Origin: Natronomonas gomsonensis
GTDB taxonomy: Archaea > Halobacteriota > Halobacteria > Halobacteriales > Haloarculaceae
Direction: 5' to 3'
Assembly (NCBI RefSeq): GCF_013391635.1
Contig: NZ_JACAWU010000002.1
Span: 1,488,001 to 1,552,000, forward strand
Length of the DNA: 64,000 bases
Numbering within the stretch: the stretch's first letter is position 1; every line of letters begins with the position of its first letter. This document shows, in pieces, positions 45,588-54,862 of this stretch. The position numbers and the translations under genes were made by a program. The notes beneath the pieces were generated by a model, which made no database searches, was not told the DNA's origin, and saw only the letters and a list, made by a program, of their open reading frames with translations.

Positions 45588-46106
45588 CTACTCCGTGACG
45601 GTGAACGACCCAGTCATGCCGCTGCTCGCGTGGGGTACGCAGTAGTAGTCGTATTCGCCGGCCGTCTCGAAGGTATGGAAGTGAACGTGGCCCTCGCCGT
45701 AGGTCGTCGTGCGACTGCCCTCGGTACCGGTCCAGTCGGTGCCATCGGGGACGCCGCCGTCGTCGTACTTGATGTTGTGTCCCGCTCCGACCCACTCCCA
45801 GAGGACGGTGTCGCCGACGGAGATTTCGAACGCATCGGGGTCGAAGTTGAGGCCGTCACCGACCGCCACTCGCTGGTCGGGGTCGTCGGGCGGCTCGGGG
45901 GTCGGTGTCGCCGTCTCCATCGGCGTCTCGGTCGGTTCGTCCGTCGGTTCCGCCGTCGGCGTGGCTGTCTCCGTCGGCGTCTCGGTCGGTGTTGCCTCGG
46001 GCGTTCCGTCGCCACCGCCGTTCCCGTTGCCGCCCTCCGTACAGCCCGCGATTCCGAGTGCGGCCCCGGCGAGTGCGGCCGTTCGGAGATACTGTCGTCG
46101 TTGCAT
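45588..46106 (-). CDS. Halocyanin-like blue copper lipoprotein
   Basis: The 172-residue secreted protein has a Tat signal with lipobox 'RRQYLRTAALAGAALGIAGC' near the N-terminus. A Thr/Pro/Glu-rich linker of about 50 residues precedes the cupredoxin domain, with copper ligands His in 'GAGHNIKY' and Cys, His and Met in 'YYCVPHASSGM'. It would carry electrons at the outer face of the membrane. Confidence 0.9.
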   Translation of the reverse strand: MQRRQYLRTAALAGAALGIAGCTEGGNGNGGGDGTPEATPTETPTETATPTAEPTDEPTETPMETATPTPEPPDDPDQRVAVGDGLNFDPDAFEISVGDTVLWEWVGAGHNIKYDDGGVPDGTDWTGTEGSRTTTYGEGHVHFHTFETAGEYDYYCVPHASSGMTGSFTVTE

Positions 46107-46220
46107 ACACGGATTCGAGCGGGCGACACTCTTCAACGTTGACCCAAATTCGACCGTACTCGACGGCCGGGGTCGCGTCCGACCCGAACGTTGATACAGG
46201 ATGACGCTCAAGCGGGGAGT

Positions 46221-46460
46221 ATGTCCGACGTACTCGCCGAGAACCTCTCGGAGAAAGAGGTAATGGGCTCCGACGGTGCGAGCCTCGGAACGCTGTACAA
46301 CATCACGATGGACCTCAAGACCGGGTCGCTACAGGACCTCGTAGTCGACCCCGGCGAGCAGACGGTCAAAACCGAGTTCGACCACGACGAACACGGTAAT
46401 CTCCGCGTGCCGGTCAGCCGAGTACAGGCCGTGAAAGACACCATCGTCGTTGCTCGCTGA
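46221..46460 (+). CDS. PRC-barrel domain protein
   Basis: The 79-residue single PRC-barrel protein ('MGSDGASLGTLYNITMDLKTG..LQDLVV') is of the type found next to nob1 in archaea. PRC barrels bind protein or RNA partners, for example in ribosome maturation. The ATG at 46221 is preferred. It is 6 bp before nob1, probably one operon. Confidence 0.85.
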   Translation: MSDVLAENLSEKEVMGSDGASLGTLYNITMDLKTGSLQDLVVDPGEQTVKTEFDHDEHGNLRVPVSRVQAVKDTIVVAR

Positions 46461-46466
46461 TTTTCG

Positions 46467-46922
46467 ATGCAGATTCTCGATTCGTCGGCCTTCATCCACG
46501 ACTTCACCACCGACAGCGACATCGTCACCATCCCGCTCGTCCGCGAGGAACTCGAAGACGAGGCCGGCTATCGCTTCGACGCCCTCGAAGGTTCCGGGAT
46601 GCAGATACACATCCCCGACCCCAGCACGATAGAGCGGGTCGAACGCGCCGCCCGCGAGACGGGCGACGCGGAGGAACTCTCCCGGACCGACATCCGACTG
46701 CTCGCGGCCGCCTTCGAACTCGACGGAACGCTCGTCACCGACGACTACGCGATGCAGAACGTCGCCGAGAAACTCGACGTGGCCGTCGAGGTCATCGCCC
46801 GCGACGGCATCGACGAGACCAGGGAGTGGCAGTTCCAGTGTCAGGGCTGCGGGCGGACGTTCGACGACCACCGCGAGCGCTGTGAAATCTGCGGGAGCGA
46901 CCTCGAACGCAAGCGGCCCTAG
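46467..46922 (+). CDS. nob1: NOB1-family endoribonuclease (PIN domain plus zinc ribbon)
   Basis: The 151-residue protein trims the 3' end of 16S rRNA precursor. The PIN domain carries the acidic residues in 'ILDSSAFIHDF', 'VREELEDE', 'RTDIRLLAAA' and 'VTDDYAMQNVA'. A CxxC...CxxC zinc ribbon ('CQGCGRTFDDHRERCEICGS') ends the protein. Full length for archaea. Confidence 0.93.
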   Translation: MQILDSSAFIHDFTTDSDIVTIPLVREELEDEAGYRFDALEGSGMQIHIPDPSTIERVERAARETGDAEELSRTDIRLLAAAFELDGTLVTDDYAMQNVAEKLDVAVEVIARDGIDETREWQFQCQGCGRTFDDHRERCEICGSDLERKRP

Positions 46923-47050
46923 TCGAGCTCTTCGAGCCCGACACCGACGAGCTGTTCGAGGACCTCCTGTTCGGTCAGGCCGTACTCGACAGCCAACCCC
47001 TCGATTTGTTGCGCCGTCGTCTCGTCACAGACGAGGGTGTACCGCTCCAT
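46919..47050 (-). CDS. 43-aa ribbon-helix-helix-like small protein
   Basis: A short minus-strand gene: 'MERYTLVCDETTAQQIEGL' then 'YGLTEQEVLEQLVGVGLEEL'. The pattern of one strand and two helices fits a minimal CopG-type DNA-binding protein. Its stop overlaps the nob1 stop by 4 bases, tail to tail. Codon use is like the backbone, which supports it being real. Confidence 0.6.
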   Translation of the reverse strand: MERYTLVCDETTAQQIEGLAVEYGLTEQEVLEQLVGVGLEELD

Positions 47051-47151
47051 GCGACGAACGTATGGTACCGGTTCGCATAAAACTCCGTCAGACGGGCGAC
47101 CGACGGTTCGGACTGATAAGGTTAATCGGTTCGAAGCCCCAACATCAACTA

Positions 47152-47898
47152 ATGAGCGTCTCCGCCGAACGGTCCTCGCCGGCCCTCGCGGTCGGCAGCG
47201 TCGCCTTCCTCGGATTGGTCGGACTCCTCATCGGCGCCGTCGTCGGCCTCATCGTCATCAGCATCGCCAGCGCGTTCATCCCGATTACGAGCGATTCACC
47301 GCTGACCAGCGCCCTCTCGCTGGTCGGACAGGGTATCGGACTCGTCGGCGTCGCGGTCGTGTACCTCCGGTTCAGGGACCTCCCGTGGTCGTACCTCCGT
47401 ATCAGCCGTCCAACGCTCCGGGACCTCGGTTGGGCGGTCGCCGCGACGGTCGGCCTCTTCGCCGTCCTCGCTGGGGCGAGTTTCCTCATCGACCAACTCG
47501 GGTTGACGGCGACGGAACACTCCGTCTCCCAGCAGGCCGAGTCGAACCCCGCGCTGTTGCTCCCGCTCATCCCGCTTTCGGTGCTCGTCACCGGGCCGGC
47601 CGAAGAACTCCTCTATCGGGGCGTCATCCAGACCCGGCTTCGGGAGGTGTTCGGTTCCGCTCCCGCCGTCGCCGTCGCAGCGGTCGTCTTCTCGCTCGTC
47701 CACATCCCAGCCTACGGGGCGACGAGCGGCCTTGACCCCAGCCTCGCGACGACGCTCGGAATCCTCTTCCTGCTGGGGGCTTCACTCGGTGCGGCGTACG
47801 AACACACCGAGAACCTCGTCGTTCCGGCCGTCGCCCACGGCGTCTACAACGCCGTCGTCTTCGGGTCGAGTTACGCCAACGCCGTCGGCCTCGTCTGA
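47152..47898 (+). CDS. CPBP-family intramembrane metalloprotease
   Basis: The 248-residue membrane protein has about seven helices. The Abi/CPBP motifs are visible: 'EELLYRGVIQTRLRE' (EExxxR), 'FSLVHIPAYG' and 'HGVYNAVVF'. It belongs to the type II CAAX-like protease family; the substrate is unknown. The ATG at 47152 begins MSVSAERS. It ends exactly where the pgi stop begins on the other strand. Confidence 0.88.
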   Translation: MSVSAERSSPALAVGSVAFLGLVGLLIGAVVGLIVISIASAFIPITSDSPLTSALSLVGQGIGLVGVAVVYLRFRDLPWSYLRISRPTLRDLGWAVAATVGLFAVLAGASFLIDQLGLTATEHSVSQQAESNPALLLPLIPLSVLVTGPAEELLYRGVIQTRLREVFGSAPAVAVAAVVFSLVHIPAYGATSGLDPSLATTLGILFLLGASLGAAYEHTENLVVPAVAHGVYNAVVFGSSYANAVGLV

Positions 47899-49185
47899 CT
47901 ACTCGACGCGGCGGACCGTCTTGTCCTCGACGGCTTCGGCCTCTTCGAACTCTCCGGCGCCGAGGAGGCCGCGGGCCGCGCGTTTCCCCCACTCGACGGC
48001 CGGCTGTGTGAACGTCGACACGCCGGACAGTTCGCCGGCGAGGATACACGCCGCCTCCATTCCGTACAGCAGTTCACCGACGCCGTGGGCGTCGAGACGG
48101 TCGATTTCGATGCGGACGTTCGGTTGTCCGGCGGCGACGAGCGACGCTTCGGTCGCCTCGAACTCCGCGTCGAGCAGTTCACCAATCGTCTGCCCGCCCA
48201 GATAGGATAGTTCTTCGACGTTCGTTTCCGGGATGTCGATGTCAGTCCGCTCCTGTGGACGGACGAGCGTCACGAGTTTGTCCTTTCGGCCGGCCCGGTA
48301 CAACTGCAGTTGGGAGTGTTGGTCGGTCACACCGAGGGCGCGGGCCGGCGTCTGCCCGAGGCCGTCCTTGCCGAGGCTCTCGGCCCACAGTTGGGCGAAC
48401 CACTCCCCGAAGGCCTCGAGGCCCTCGGCGTAGGGGACGAAGGCGTTCGTCGTCGCGCCGCGCTGTTCGAGCGCGTAGGCGACGGCGCCGTAGGCGTAGG
48501 CCGGACAGTCGAACAGCGACGGTTCCAGCGATGCTCGGCCGTCGGCACCACCGGCGAGAACGGCCTCGATGTCGCCGCCCAGCGCCACCGCCGGAAGCAG
48601 GCCGACCGGCGACAGCGCCGAGAACCGGCCAGGAAGCCCCTCCGGAACGCGACACGTCGGCAGGTCGTGGGTTTCGGCCAACTCCACGAGCGGCCCCGAG
48701 TCGCCGGACGTGATGACTGTCCGGTCGGTCCAATCGACGCCAGCGTCGGCCATCGCCTCCTGAACGACGAGGAAGTTCGCCAGCGTCTCGGCGGTCGTTC
48801 CCGACTTCGAGACGACGTTGACGAGCGTCTCGGACAGCGGGAGTCGGTCGAGTAGCCGTCGGGTGTATTGGGGGTCGATGTTGTCGAGCGTGTGGTGGCC
48901 CTCGAGGCCCAACGCGGCGGTGATGGTGTCGGCGCCGAGCGACGACCCACCGATGCCGACGGTCAACACCGCCTCGGGGTCGAAGCCGTCGACGGCCGCA
49001 CGGATGGCGTCGGTGTCGGTGTCTTCCGGGAGTGCGAGACACGCATAGCCGAACTCGCGGTCCTCGATGCCCGTCTCGATACGGTCGTGGGCGCGGACGA
49101 CGCGTTCGTCGAGGCGCTGTAAGGACTCCTCTGAGACGCCCTGTGCCGTCTCGGCAGCCAAGGCGTTACCAAAGTCGATGTACAT
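47899..49185 (-). CDS. pgi: Glucose-6-phosphate isomerase
   Basis: The 428-residue enzyme interconverts glucose-6-phosphate and fructose-6-phosphate. It has the sugar-phosphate (SIS) motifs 'VGIGGSSLGADTITAALG' and 'VVSKSGTTAETLANFLV', and a C-terminal 'GGQTIGELLDAEFEAT'. The ATG at 49185 (MYIDFGNAL..) is typical. Convergent with the CPBP gene with no gap. Confidence 0.94.
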   Translation of the reverse strand: MYIDFGNALAAETAQGVSEESLQRLDERVVRAHDRIETGIEDREFGYACLALPEDTDTDAIRAAVDGFDPEAVLTVGIGGSSLGADTITAALGLEGHHTLDNIDPQYTRRLLDRLPLSETLVNVVSKSGTTAETLANFLVVQEAMADAGVDWTDRTVITSGDSGPLVELAETHDLPTCRVPEGLPGRFSALSPVGLLPAVALGGDIEAVLAGGADGRASLEPSLFDCPAYAYGAVAYALEQRGATTNAFVPYAEGLEAFGEWFAQLWAESLGKDGLGQTPARALGVTDQHSQLQLYRAGRKDKLVTLVRPQERTDIDIPETNVEELSYLGGQTIGELLDAEFEATEASLVAAGQPNVRIEIDRLDAHGVGELLYGMEAACILAGELSGVSTFTQPAVEWGKRAARGLLGAGEFEEAEAVEDKTVRRVE

Positions 49186-49303
49186 GGTGGTAGCGGCGGG
49201 CCGAACCACAAAGGCGTTGCCGATACCCCTCGGTCGTGTCTGCTCGGCGCAGAGAAGCACCGCAACCGGGCGGTTTATTCGACGGACCCACCTACGGCCG
49301 ACG

Positions 49304-49834
49304 ATGAGCGACGGGTACTCGGGACTGCTCGGTGCGTTCCCCTACGCCTTCAGACGGAGTCGTTCGCGGCTGTTCCGGGCCTACGTCGTCGTTGGGGGAC
49401 TGCTCGCGGCGATTCTCGGCGTGTTCTTCACGTTCGCGCTCGTCGTCGCCATCGCCAACACCGCGGGGTTCGGCGGCGGGACCATCACGTTCGTCCGGTC
49501 GGTGTTCCTGCTTTTGGGGTTCGTCGTCGTGACACCGCTTCTCGCGCCCGTCCTGTTCGTCGCCCGCCACCACCGCCGGGAGGGCGACGACCCACGGTAC
49601 GATTTCGCGCTCGCGGTCACCGGCGCCGTCTACGTCGTGACGCTGTATCTGGGCGCCATCGCCTCGATGCCCGCGGAATTCGAACTCGACGGCGAAGTGA
49701 CGACCCGACCCGATCCGAGCGGGGTCGCCGCCCCGCTCGTGGAGGCGCTGTACGCCCTTCCGGAAGTCCTCTCTTGGACCGTTCCGCTGGCCGGCGCGGC
49801 CCTGATTTATCTGGTCCACCGGTGGCTCCGGTAG
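49304..49834 (+). CDS. Uncharacterised membrane protein
   Basis: The 176-residue protein has four predicted helices (near 22-47, 63-85, 103-122 and 150-172). An N-terminal amphipathic segment 'GLLGAFPYAFRRSRSRLFR' precedes the first. Family unknown to me. Next genes on the same strand are DUF5812-like and secF-secD. Confidence 0.65.
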   Translation: MSDGYSGLLGAFPYAFRRSRSRLFRAYVVVGGLLAAILGVFFTFALVVAIANTAGFGGGTITFVRSVFLLLGFVVVTPLLAPVLFVARHHRREGDDPRYDFALAVTGAVYVVTLYLGAIASMPAEFELDGEVTTRPDPSGVAAPLVEALYALPEVLSWTVPLAGAALIYLVHRWLR

Positions 49835-49874
49835 CCTCGAAACGTGGAAAAGCCCAGAGCGCGTTCATCCATCC

Positions 49875-50339
49875 ATGACAGCGCAGGAAGGTCGGTTCCT
49901 CGTGACCCACGCGGACGCCGAGTCGGCCGTCCTCAAGGACATCGACCGCGGGCAGGTCCACACGCTCGCGGAGAACCCCGGCGTCGAAGAGCAAGAAGTA
50001 ATCGAGGGAACGGTCGCTCCGGAACCGCCGATGGAGGTACAGTACAGACTCGTCGATTTCGAGAGTCGCTGTCGGCTCTCGGTCGAACACAGCGCCGAAC
50101 CGCCGACGAAACAGGAACGCGACATCGCCGCCGAGCAACCCGAAGGCGAGTTGACGACGTGTGAACGAGCCGGAACGGGCGAACTCCACGTCCTGACCGT
50201 CCCCGATACCGAAACCGAGGCCGCAGTCGAGGACGTCCTCGACGACGAGGGGACGCTCGCACGGGCGGCCCGCCTGGGCGTGAACCGCGTAGAGATTCGG
50301 AGCGACGATGGCGTCGTCAGCGTCCGGTATCTCCCGTAG
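49875..50339 (+). CDS. Haloarchaeal DUF5812-family protein
   Basis: The 154-residue acidic protein ('MTAQEGRFLVTHADAESAVLK') is of the type annotated DUF5812. Function unknown. Its last 23 bases overlap the end of the convergent MOSC gene. Confidence 0.7.
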   Translation: MTAQEGRFLVTHADAESAVLKDIDRGQVHTLAENPGVEEQEVIEGTVAPEPPMEVQYRLVDFESRCRLSVEHSAEPPTKQERDIAAEQPEGELTTCERAGTGELHVLTVPDTETEAAVEDVLDDEGTLARAARLGVNRVEIRSDDGVVSVRYLP

Positions 50340-51132
50340 GGTACGGCCGTTCCCCGAGTATCTCGATTTTATCGCCGACCCGGAGGGACTCCCCGACCGT
50401 CGATTCGGGGACGAACGTGTTGACCATCAGTCGGAAGTAGTGGTCGAACCACGCCTCCGAGGCCCACGCCGGAAGCGTCGCTTCGCGTTGTTCGTGGAAC
50501 GTCTCCCGGAACCCGGGCGTCTCCTCCCCTGTTTCGGGGTCCCGGGTGGGGACGACACAGCGCTGACAGGGGTTCGACCCGAGGAACTCACAGTCGCCGA
50601 TTCGGAAACCGATTGCCCTCTCGCGGTCGCGGTACAGGCGGTCTTCCCAGAACGGCTCGACGCCGGAGACGACGAGGTTCGGTCGGAGTCGTCGCTCCAT
50701 CTCTTCGACGTCGATGTCGTCGAACCACCCCGCGACCGTCTCGATGGTCGATTCGGCGATGACGGTCGGTCCCGAGGCGAGCGTGTCGTCCGGAAAGCCC
50801 CCAGCCTCGTCGTGGCGGAGTTCGACGGGCTCCTCGAAGTACCCCGAGAGCCACGCCTCGATGGCGTCGGTGTCATCGAGGTCGAACGCCGTGGGGTCGC
50901 CGTCGTTCGGCCGGAGCGTCAGCCGGCCGGCTTTGGGGTCGAACCACGACCGGAGTCGGTGAACTCGGCGATCGTTCTTCCCGTTGACGTAGTTGCCGTC
51001 GGCGTCGACGATGGCGAACTCGCGGTCGTAGGAGAGGCCGCCGTCCGGCCGAACCGTCGCCCGCTCTATCGTCCCGTGTGGGTCGAGCGACTTGACGGGG
51101 TAGACGACGATGCGCTCCAGCGTCGCGGACAT
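50317..51132 (-). CDS. MOSC-domain protein (MOSC N-terminal beta barrel plus MOSC)
   Basis: The 271-residue protein has the N-terminal barrel ('LERIVVYPVKSLDPHG', 'LSYDREFAIVDADGNYVNGK') and the MOSC domain with the conserved Cys in 'GSNPCQRCVVPTRDPETGE'. The family handles molybdenum cofactor sulfur chemistry or detoxifies N-hydroxylated compounds. ATG at 51132. Confidence 0.9.
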   Translation of the reverse strand: MSATLERIVVYPVKSLDPHGTIERATVRPDGGLSYDREFAIVDADGNYVNGKNDRRVHRLRSWFDPKAGRLTLRPNDGDPTAFDLDDTDAIEAWLSGYFEEPVELRHDEAGGFPDDTLASGPTVIAESTIETVAGWFDDIDVEEMERRLRPNLVVSGVEPFWEDRLYRDRERAIGFRIGDCEFLGSNPCQRCVVPTRDPETGEETPGFRETFHEQREATLPAWASEAWFDHYFRLMVNTFVPESTVGESLRVGDKIEILGERPYPTGDTGR

Positions 51133-51253
51133 GTCCGACGATTGGACCCGGCGGTGTTGAAGGGTGCGGTTGCGGCTACGGGCGCCGACCGCCGAGAACC
51201 CTTTCGAGACACGAACGACAACCCTTATTCGAGGTCCACTCACACCGAACGGC

Positions 51254-52123
51254 ATGGACCTGACGGTACCGACTGTCGATTACGCCGACTACACCAACCG
51301 TCAGTTGATAGCCCTCCCGCTCGGGCTGTTGGCGGTAGCAATCGGCATCCTCGTCGTCGCGACAGCGATAGCGGGGTCACCGGTGTCGCTCGGTATCGAG
51401 TTTACCGGCGGCGCCGAGTTGCAGGTGGAAACGACTGATTCTCCCGAGGAGATACGCGATACCTTCGACGAACCGGTCGACTCCGTCACGCCGGTCGGAA
51501 CGGCGGGGAGTAACTCCTACATCGTGGAGTTCCAAGAGGGCGAGTACGAGGACCTCGAGACGCTCCGGACCCAAGCCGAGGACGAGGGATACACGATAGA
51601 GTCCTCCGGAACCCGGTCGGCGAGTTTCGCCGCCGAATCACAGACGCAGGCGCTCATCGGACTCGCGATAGCCTTCGCGGGGATGGCCGGACTCGTTTTC
51701 CTCCTGTTCCGGACGTTCGTCCCCTCTATCGCCGTGGTCGCTTCCGCGTTCTCCGACATCGTCATCCCCTTGGCGCTGATGCGGCTGTTCAACATCGAGC
51801 TGACCCTCGGTACGGTCGCGGCGCTTCTGATGCTCATCGGGTACTCCGTGGACTCCGACTTGCTGTTGAACAACCACGTCCTGCGGCGACACGGTGACTT
51901 CTACACCTCGACGTTCCGCGCGATGCGGACCGGTGTGACGATGACGGTTACCTCCATCGCGGCGATGATTGTCATGACCGTCGTCGCCAGCCAGTTCGGC
52001 ATCCCGCTGTTGCCCCAAGTCGGCATCGTGCTCGTGTTCGGCCTCACCACCGACCTGATGAACACCTACCTGCTCAACGTGAGCCTGCTTCGCTACTACA
52101 AATACGAGGGGATCGCACAATGA
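51254..52123 (+). CDS. secF: SecF protein-export membrane protein
   Basis: The 289-residue protein has six helices. It shows the SecF signature 'GIEFTGGAELQVE' after helix 1 and the later helices 'LLMLIGYSVDSDLLLNNHVLR' and 'VGIVLVFGLTTDLMNTYLLN'. It forms the proton-driven SecDF accessory of the Sec channel. secF precedes secD here, the archaeal order, overlapping by 4 bp (ATGA). Confidence 0.95.
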   Translation: MDLTVPTVDYADYTNRQLIALPLGLLAVAIGILVVATAIAGSPVSLGIEFTGGAELQVETTDSPEEIRDTFDEPVDSVTPVGTAGSNSYIVEFQEGEYEDLETLRTQAEDEGYTIESSGTRSASFAAESQTQALIGLAIAFAGMAGLVFLLFRTFVPSIAVVASAFSDIVIPLALMRLFNIELTLGTVAALLMLIGYSVDSDLLLNNHVLRRHGDFYTSTFRAMRTGVTMTVTSIAAMIVMTVVASQFGIPLLPQVGIVLVFGLTTDLMNTYLLNVSLLRYYKYEGIAQ

Positions 52124-53718
52124 ACCTAGAACTCAGAGAGAACTGGCGCATCTGGCTGCTGGTCGTGTTCATCCTCGTCAGCACCATCGCCGTGTTCGCA
52201 CCGCTCGGTGGGGGCAGCGGTGGCGCGAACGCGACCGCCGCGAACGCGACCGCCGACTCGACCACCTCCGAATACACGAACCTCCGGTTCGGGCTGGAAC
52301 TCTCCGGCGGGACGCAAGTCCGCGCGCCGCTTGCTGGCATGACCGCAAGCGGCCTCGAGTTCAGCGTCGACGACGAACGGGCCATCGAGCAGACTGTGCG
52401 GGACGAACTCGACCTCGGGGCGGGTGACGTACGCGCCGACGCCGAGGGCAACACCGTCGAGGTGTTCGACGACCGCTTCGTCGGCGATACGAACCAATCG
52501 GAGTTCGCCGCCGCACTCAACGAGGCCGGCTACGAGGTGAGCGAAGACGACATCCGCATGGGTGTAACCGACACCACCCGTGACCGTGCCGAAGACGTGC
52601 TGACGAACAAGATCAGCCAGGGTGGCCTCCCCGGCGGCACCGTCACGCAGGTCGCCTCCCCGGGACAGCAGTTCATGCTCGTCGAGGTGCCGAACGCCAA
52701 CCGCTCTGAGGTCATCGACCTCATCGGCGACCGCGGACAGGTCGAAACCGTCGCGCTGTTCCCGGGCGAGAACGGGACGTACCAGAACGTCTCGCTTTTG
52801 ACCCAGAGCGACTTCGCCAGTATCGGTGGCGCGACACAGGAGCAGGGACGGACGTTCGTCCCCGTGACGCTCACCGAGCAGGCGGGCCCGGAGTTCGGCC
52901 AAGCGATGCGCGATTACGGCTTCGACCAGCAAGGCGGGACGAACTGTAACTACGACCTCAACGAGTCGATGGCCGAGAACAAGGGGGAGAACCCCGGTCG
53001 GTGTCTCCTGACCGTCCTCGACGGCGAAGTCGTCTTCGCCGCAGGGGTCAACCGAGACCTCTCGGCGTCGTTCCGCGACGGCTCCTTCGACGACAACCCG
53101 CAGTACCAGACGACGACGACGAGCCTCGAGGAGGCTCGCGAACTCGAACTCAACATCCGCGCGGGGGCGCTCCCGACGCAACTCGACATCGACAACCGCG
53201 GGACGACGTTCTTCCTGTTGCCGAGTCTCGCCGAGCGGTTCAAGCCGCTGTCGCTCGCCACCGGCGCGGCCGCAGTCGGTGCAGTCGCGCTCGTGGTGTT
53301 CGCCCGATACCGAAGAGCGGAGGTGGCGGCACCGATGCTGCTCACCGCCGCCGCGGAGGTGTACATCCTGCTCGGCTTCGCCGCCGCGGTGGGGTTACCG
53401 CTGGACCTCTCTCACATCGCCGGCTTCATCGCCGTCATCGGGACCGGGGTCGACGACCTCGTGATAATCGCGGACGAAATCATGCAACAGGGTGAGGTTC
53501 GGACTTCACGCGTCTTCGAGTCGCGGTTCAAGAAGGCGTTCTGGGTCATCGGCGCCGCCGCCGCGACGACCATCATCGCCATGTCGCCGCTGGCGGTGCT
53601 GTCGTTGGGTGACCTCCAAGGGTTCGCCATCATCACCATCGTCGGCGTCCTCATCGGCGTCCTCATCACGCGGCCGGCCTACGGCGACATCCTCCGCGTG
53701 CTCGTGTTGGACGACTAA
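52120..53718 (+). CDS. secD: SecD protein-export membrane protein
   Basis: The 532-residue partner of SecF has an N-terminal helix, 'LRFGLELSGGTQVRAPL', a large extracytoplasmic domain of about 340 residues, and five C-terminal helices including 'HIAGFIAVIGTGVDDLVIIADE'. Full length. Confidence 0.95.
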   Translation: MNLELRENWRIWLLVVFILVSTIAVFAPLGGGSGGANATAANATADSTTSEYTNLRFGLELSGGTQVRAPLAGMTASGLEFSVDDERAIEQTVRDELDLGAGDVRADAEGNTVEVFDDRFVGDTNQSEFAAALNEAGYEVSEDDIRMGVTDTTRDRAEDVLTNKISQGGLPGGTVTQVASPGQQFMLVEVPNANRSEVIDLIGDRGQVETVALFPGENGTYQNVSLLTQSDFASIGGATQEQGRTFVPVTLTEQAGPEFGQAMRDYGFDQQGGTNCNYDLNESMAENKGENPGRCLLTVLDGEVVFAAGVNRDLSASFRDGSFDDNPQYQTTTTSLEEARELELNIRAGALPTQLDIDNRGTTFFLLPSLAERFKPLSLATGAAAVGAVALVVFARYRRAEVAAPMLLTAAAEVYILLGFAAAVGLPLDLSHIAGFIAVIGTGVDDLVIIADEIMQQGEVRTSRVFESRFKKAFWVIGAAAATTIIAMSPLAVLSLGDLQGFAIITIVGVLIGVLITRPAYGDILRVLVLDD

Positions 53719-53743
53719 CCACCCCTTTTCACCCCCTTCTGAT

Positions 53744-54760
53744 TCAGTCGGCGCGTCGGCGAAGTCCCAGCGCCACGAACAGCGCCACGACGCCGGCGAC
53801 CGTGAAGCCGAACCCGGCCCCGTCGGCCGCCGCTGGCGAGGCGTCGTCAGTGTCGGTGGGGTCGTCGTCGGTCGTCGGCGTTTCCGGCGGTTCCGTCGGG
53901 AGTGGCGTGAACGTCTCTGTCGGCGTCGTTTCCGGCGTCACAGTCGGTGTTACCGTCCGTGTCGCCGTCGGCGTCGAAGTCGCTGTCGCGGTTGGGGTTG
54001 CCGTGGGAGTCGCCGTCGCTGTCGGCGTCGGAGTCCAGGGCCCCGACATCGGGCCCAACTTCAGTTGGGCGTCGCTCTCGTTGTCGCACTCACAGACGTA
54101 CGTTTCGTTCGTTTCGACGGTGAAGCCGAAGGACTCACTTTCCGTGTCGGTTTCCTGCGGGCCGGTGCCGTTGAGGAACACATCCGCGGCGTACCAGCCG
54201 GGTTCGTCGGTGGTGTCGGCACAGGCGCCGCCCGGCGCCTCGTCGCTCAACTCGAGGACGAGTCGGTCCTCGCGCTCGACGTGCGGCGGGTTGCCACCGA
54301 AATCGCTGCCGTTGTAGAACTCGACTTCGATGCGGTCCCCGAAGCGCATCTGACCCCCGTCTTCGAGAAACTCCCGTTCGGTCTCGCCGTCGTTGTCCTC
54401 GTCAATGCCGAACGTCGCGACGTTCGTCGGGTCGCAGTCGCTGTGGTCGACCGCGTCCGTTTCGACGATGAGTTGGTCCGGGGCGATGCCGTCCGATGCG
54501 CCGATGTCCTCGAAGACATCGCCACCCCGTAGCGTGTATCTGACGCTGGCGTTATCGGTTCCGGGGTGGTGGTCTTCCGCTTCGAGGAACTCGAACGTCG
54601 CGTTGCCCGCTTCCTCGGGCTCGTAGTGTGGTGCGTCGGATTGGGCCGTGCCATCCGCGGAGGCGAAGCCGACGGCTGCAACCGAGGCCACGCCGACGCA
54701 GACGACGGCGACGAGGACGGCACGTCGGACCGACACCTGACCACAACCGAGTCGGAACAT
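53744..54760 (-). CDS. Secreted surface protein with Thr/Pro stalk and C-terminal PGF-CTERM-like anchor
   Basis: The 338-residue protein has a signal peptide (about 1-35), a beta-rich domain with four Cys (including 'CECDN'), then a (T-P-T)-rich stalk of about 70 residues (O-glycosylation likely) and the terminal 'GFGFTVAGVVALFVALGLRRR', the helix-plus-Arg anchor processed by archaeosortase-type enzymes. Ligand unknown. Convergent with secD, 25-bp gap. Confidence 0.8.
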   Translation of the reverse strand: MFRLGCGQVSVRRAVLVAVVCVGVASVAAVGFASADGTAQSDAPHYEPEEAGNATFEFLEAEDHHPGTDNASVRYTLRGGDVFEDIGASDGIAPDQLIVETDAVDHSDCDPTNVATFGIDEDNDGETEREFLEDGGQMRFGDRIEVEFYNGSDFGGNPPHVEREDRLVLELSDEAPGGACADTTDEPGWYAADVFLNGTGPQETDTESESFGFTVETNETYVCECDNESDAQLKLGPMSGPWTPTPTATATPTATPTATATSTPTATRTVTPTVTPETTPTETFTPLPTEPPETPTTDDDPTDTDDASPAAADGAGFGFTVAGVVALFVALGLRRRAD

Positions 54761-54862
54761 GGCCGCTGTCACGACGACGGCCCACTAAACGGAACCGCCG
54801 GCAATCCGCTACGGTTTTTCGCACTTCGAAGCGCTTTCCCCCACCGGACCGAAAGGACAGCC

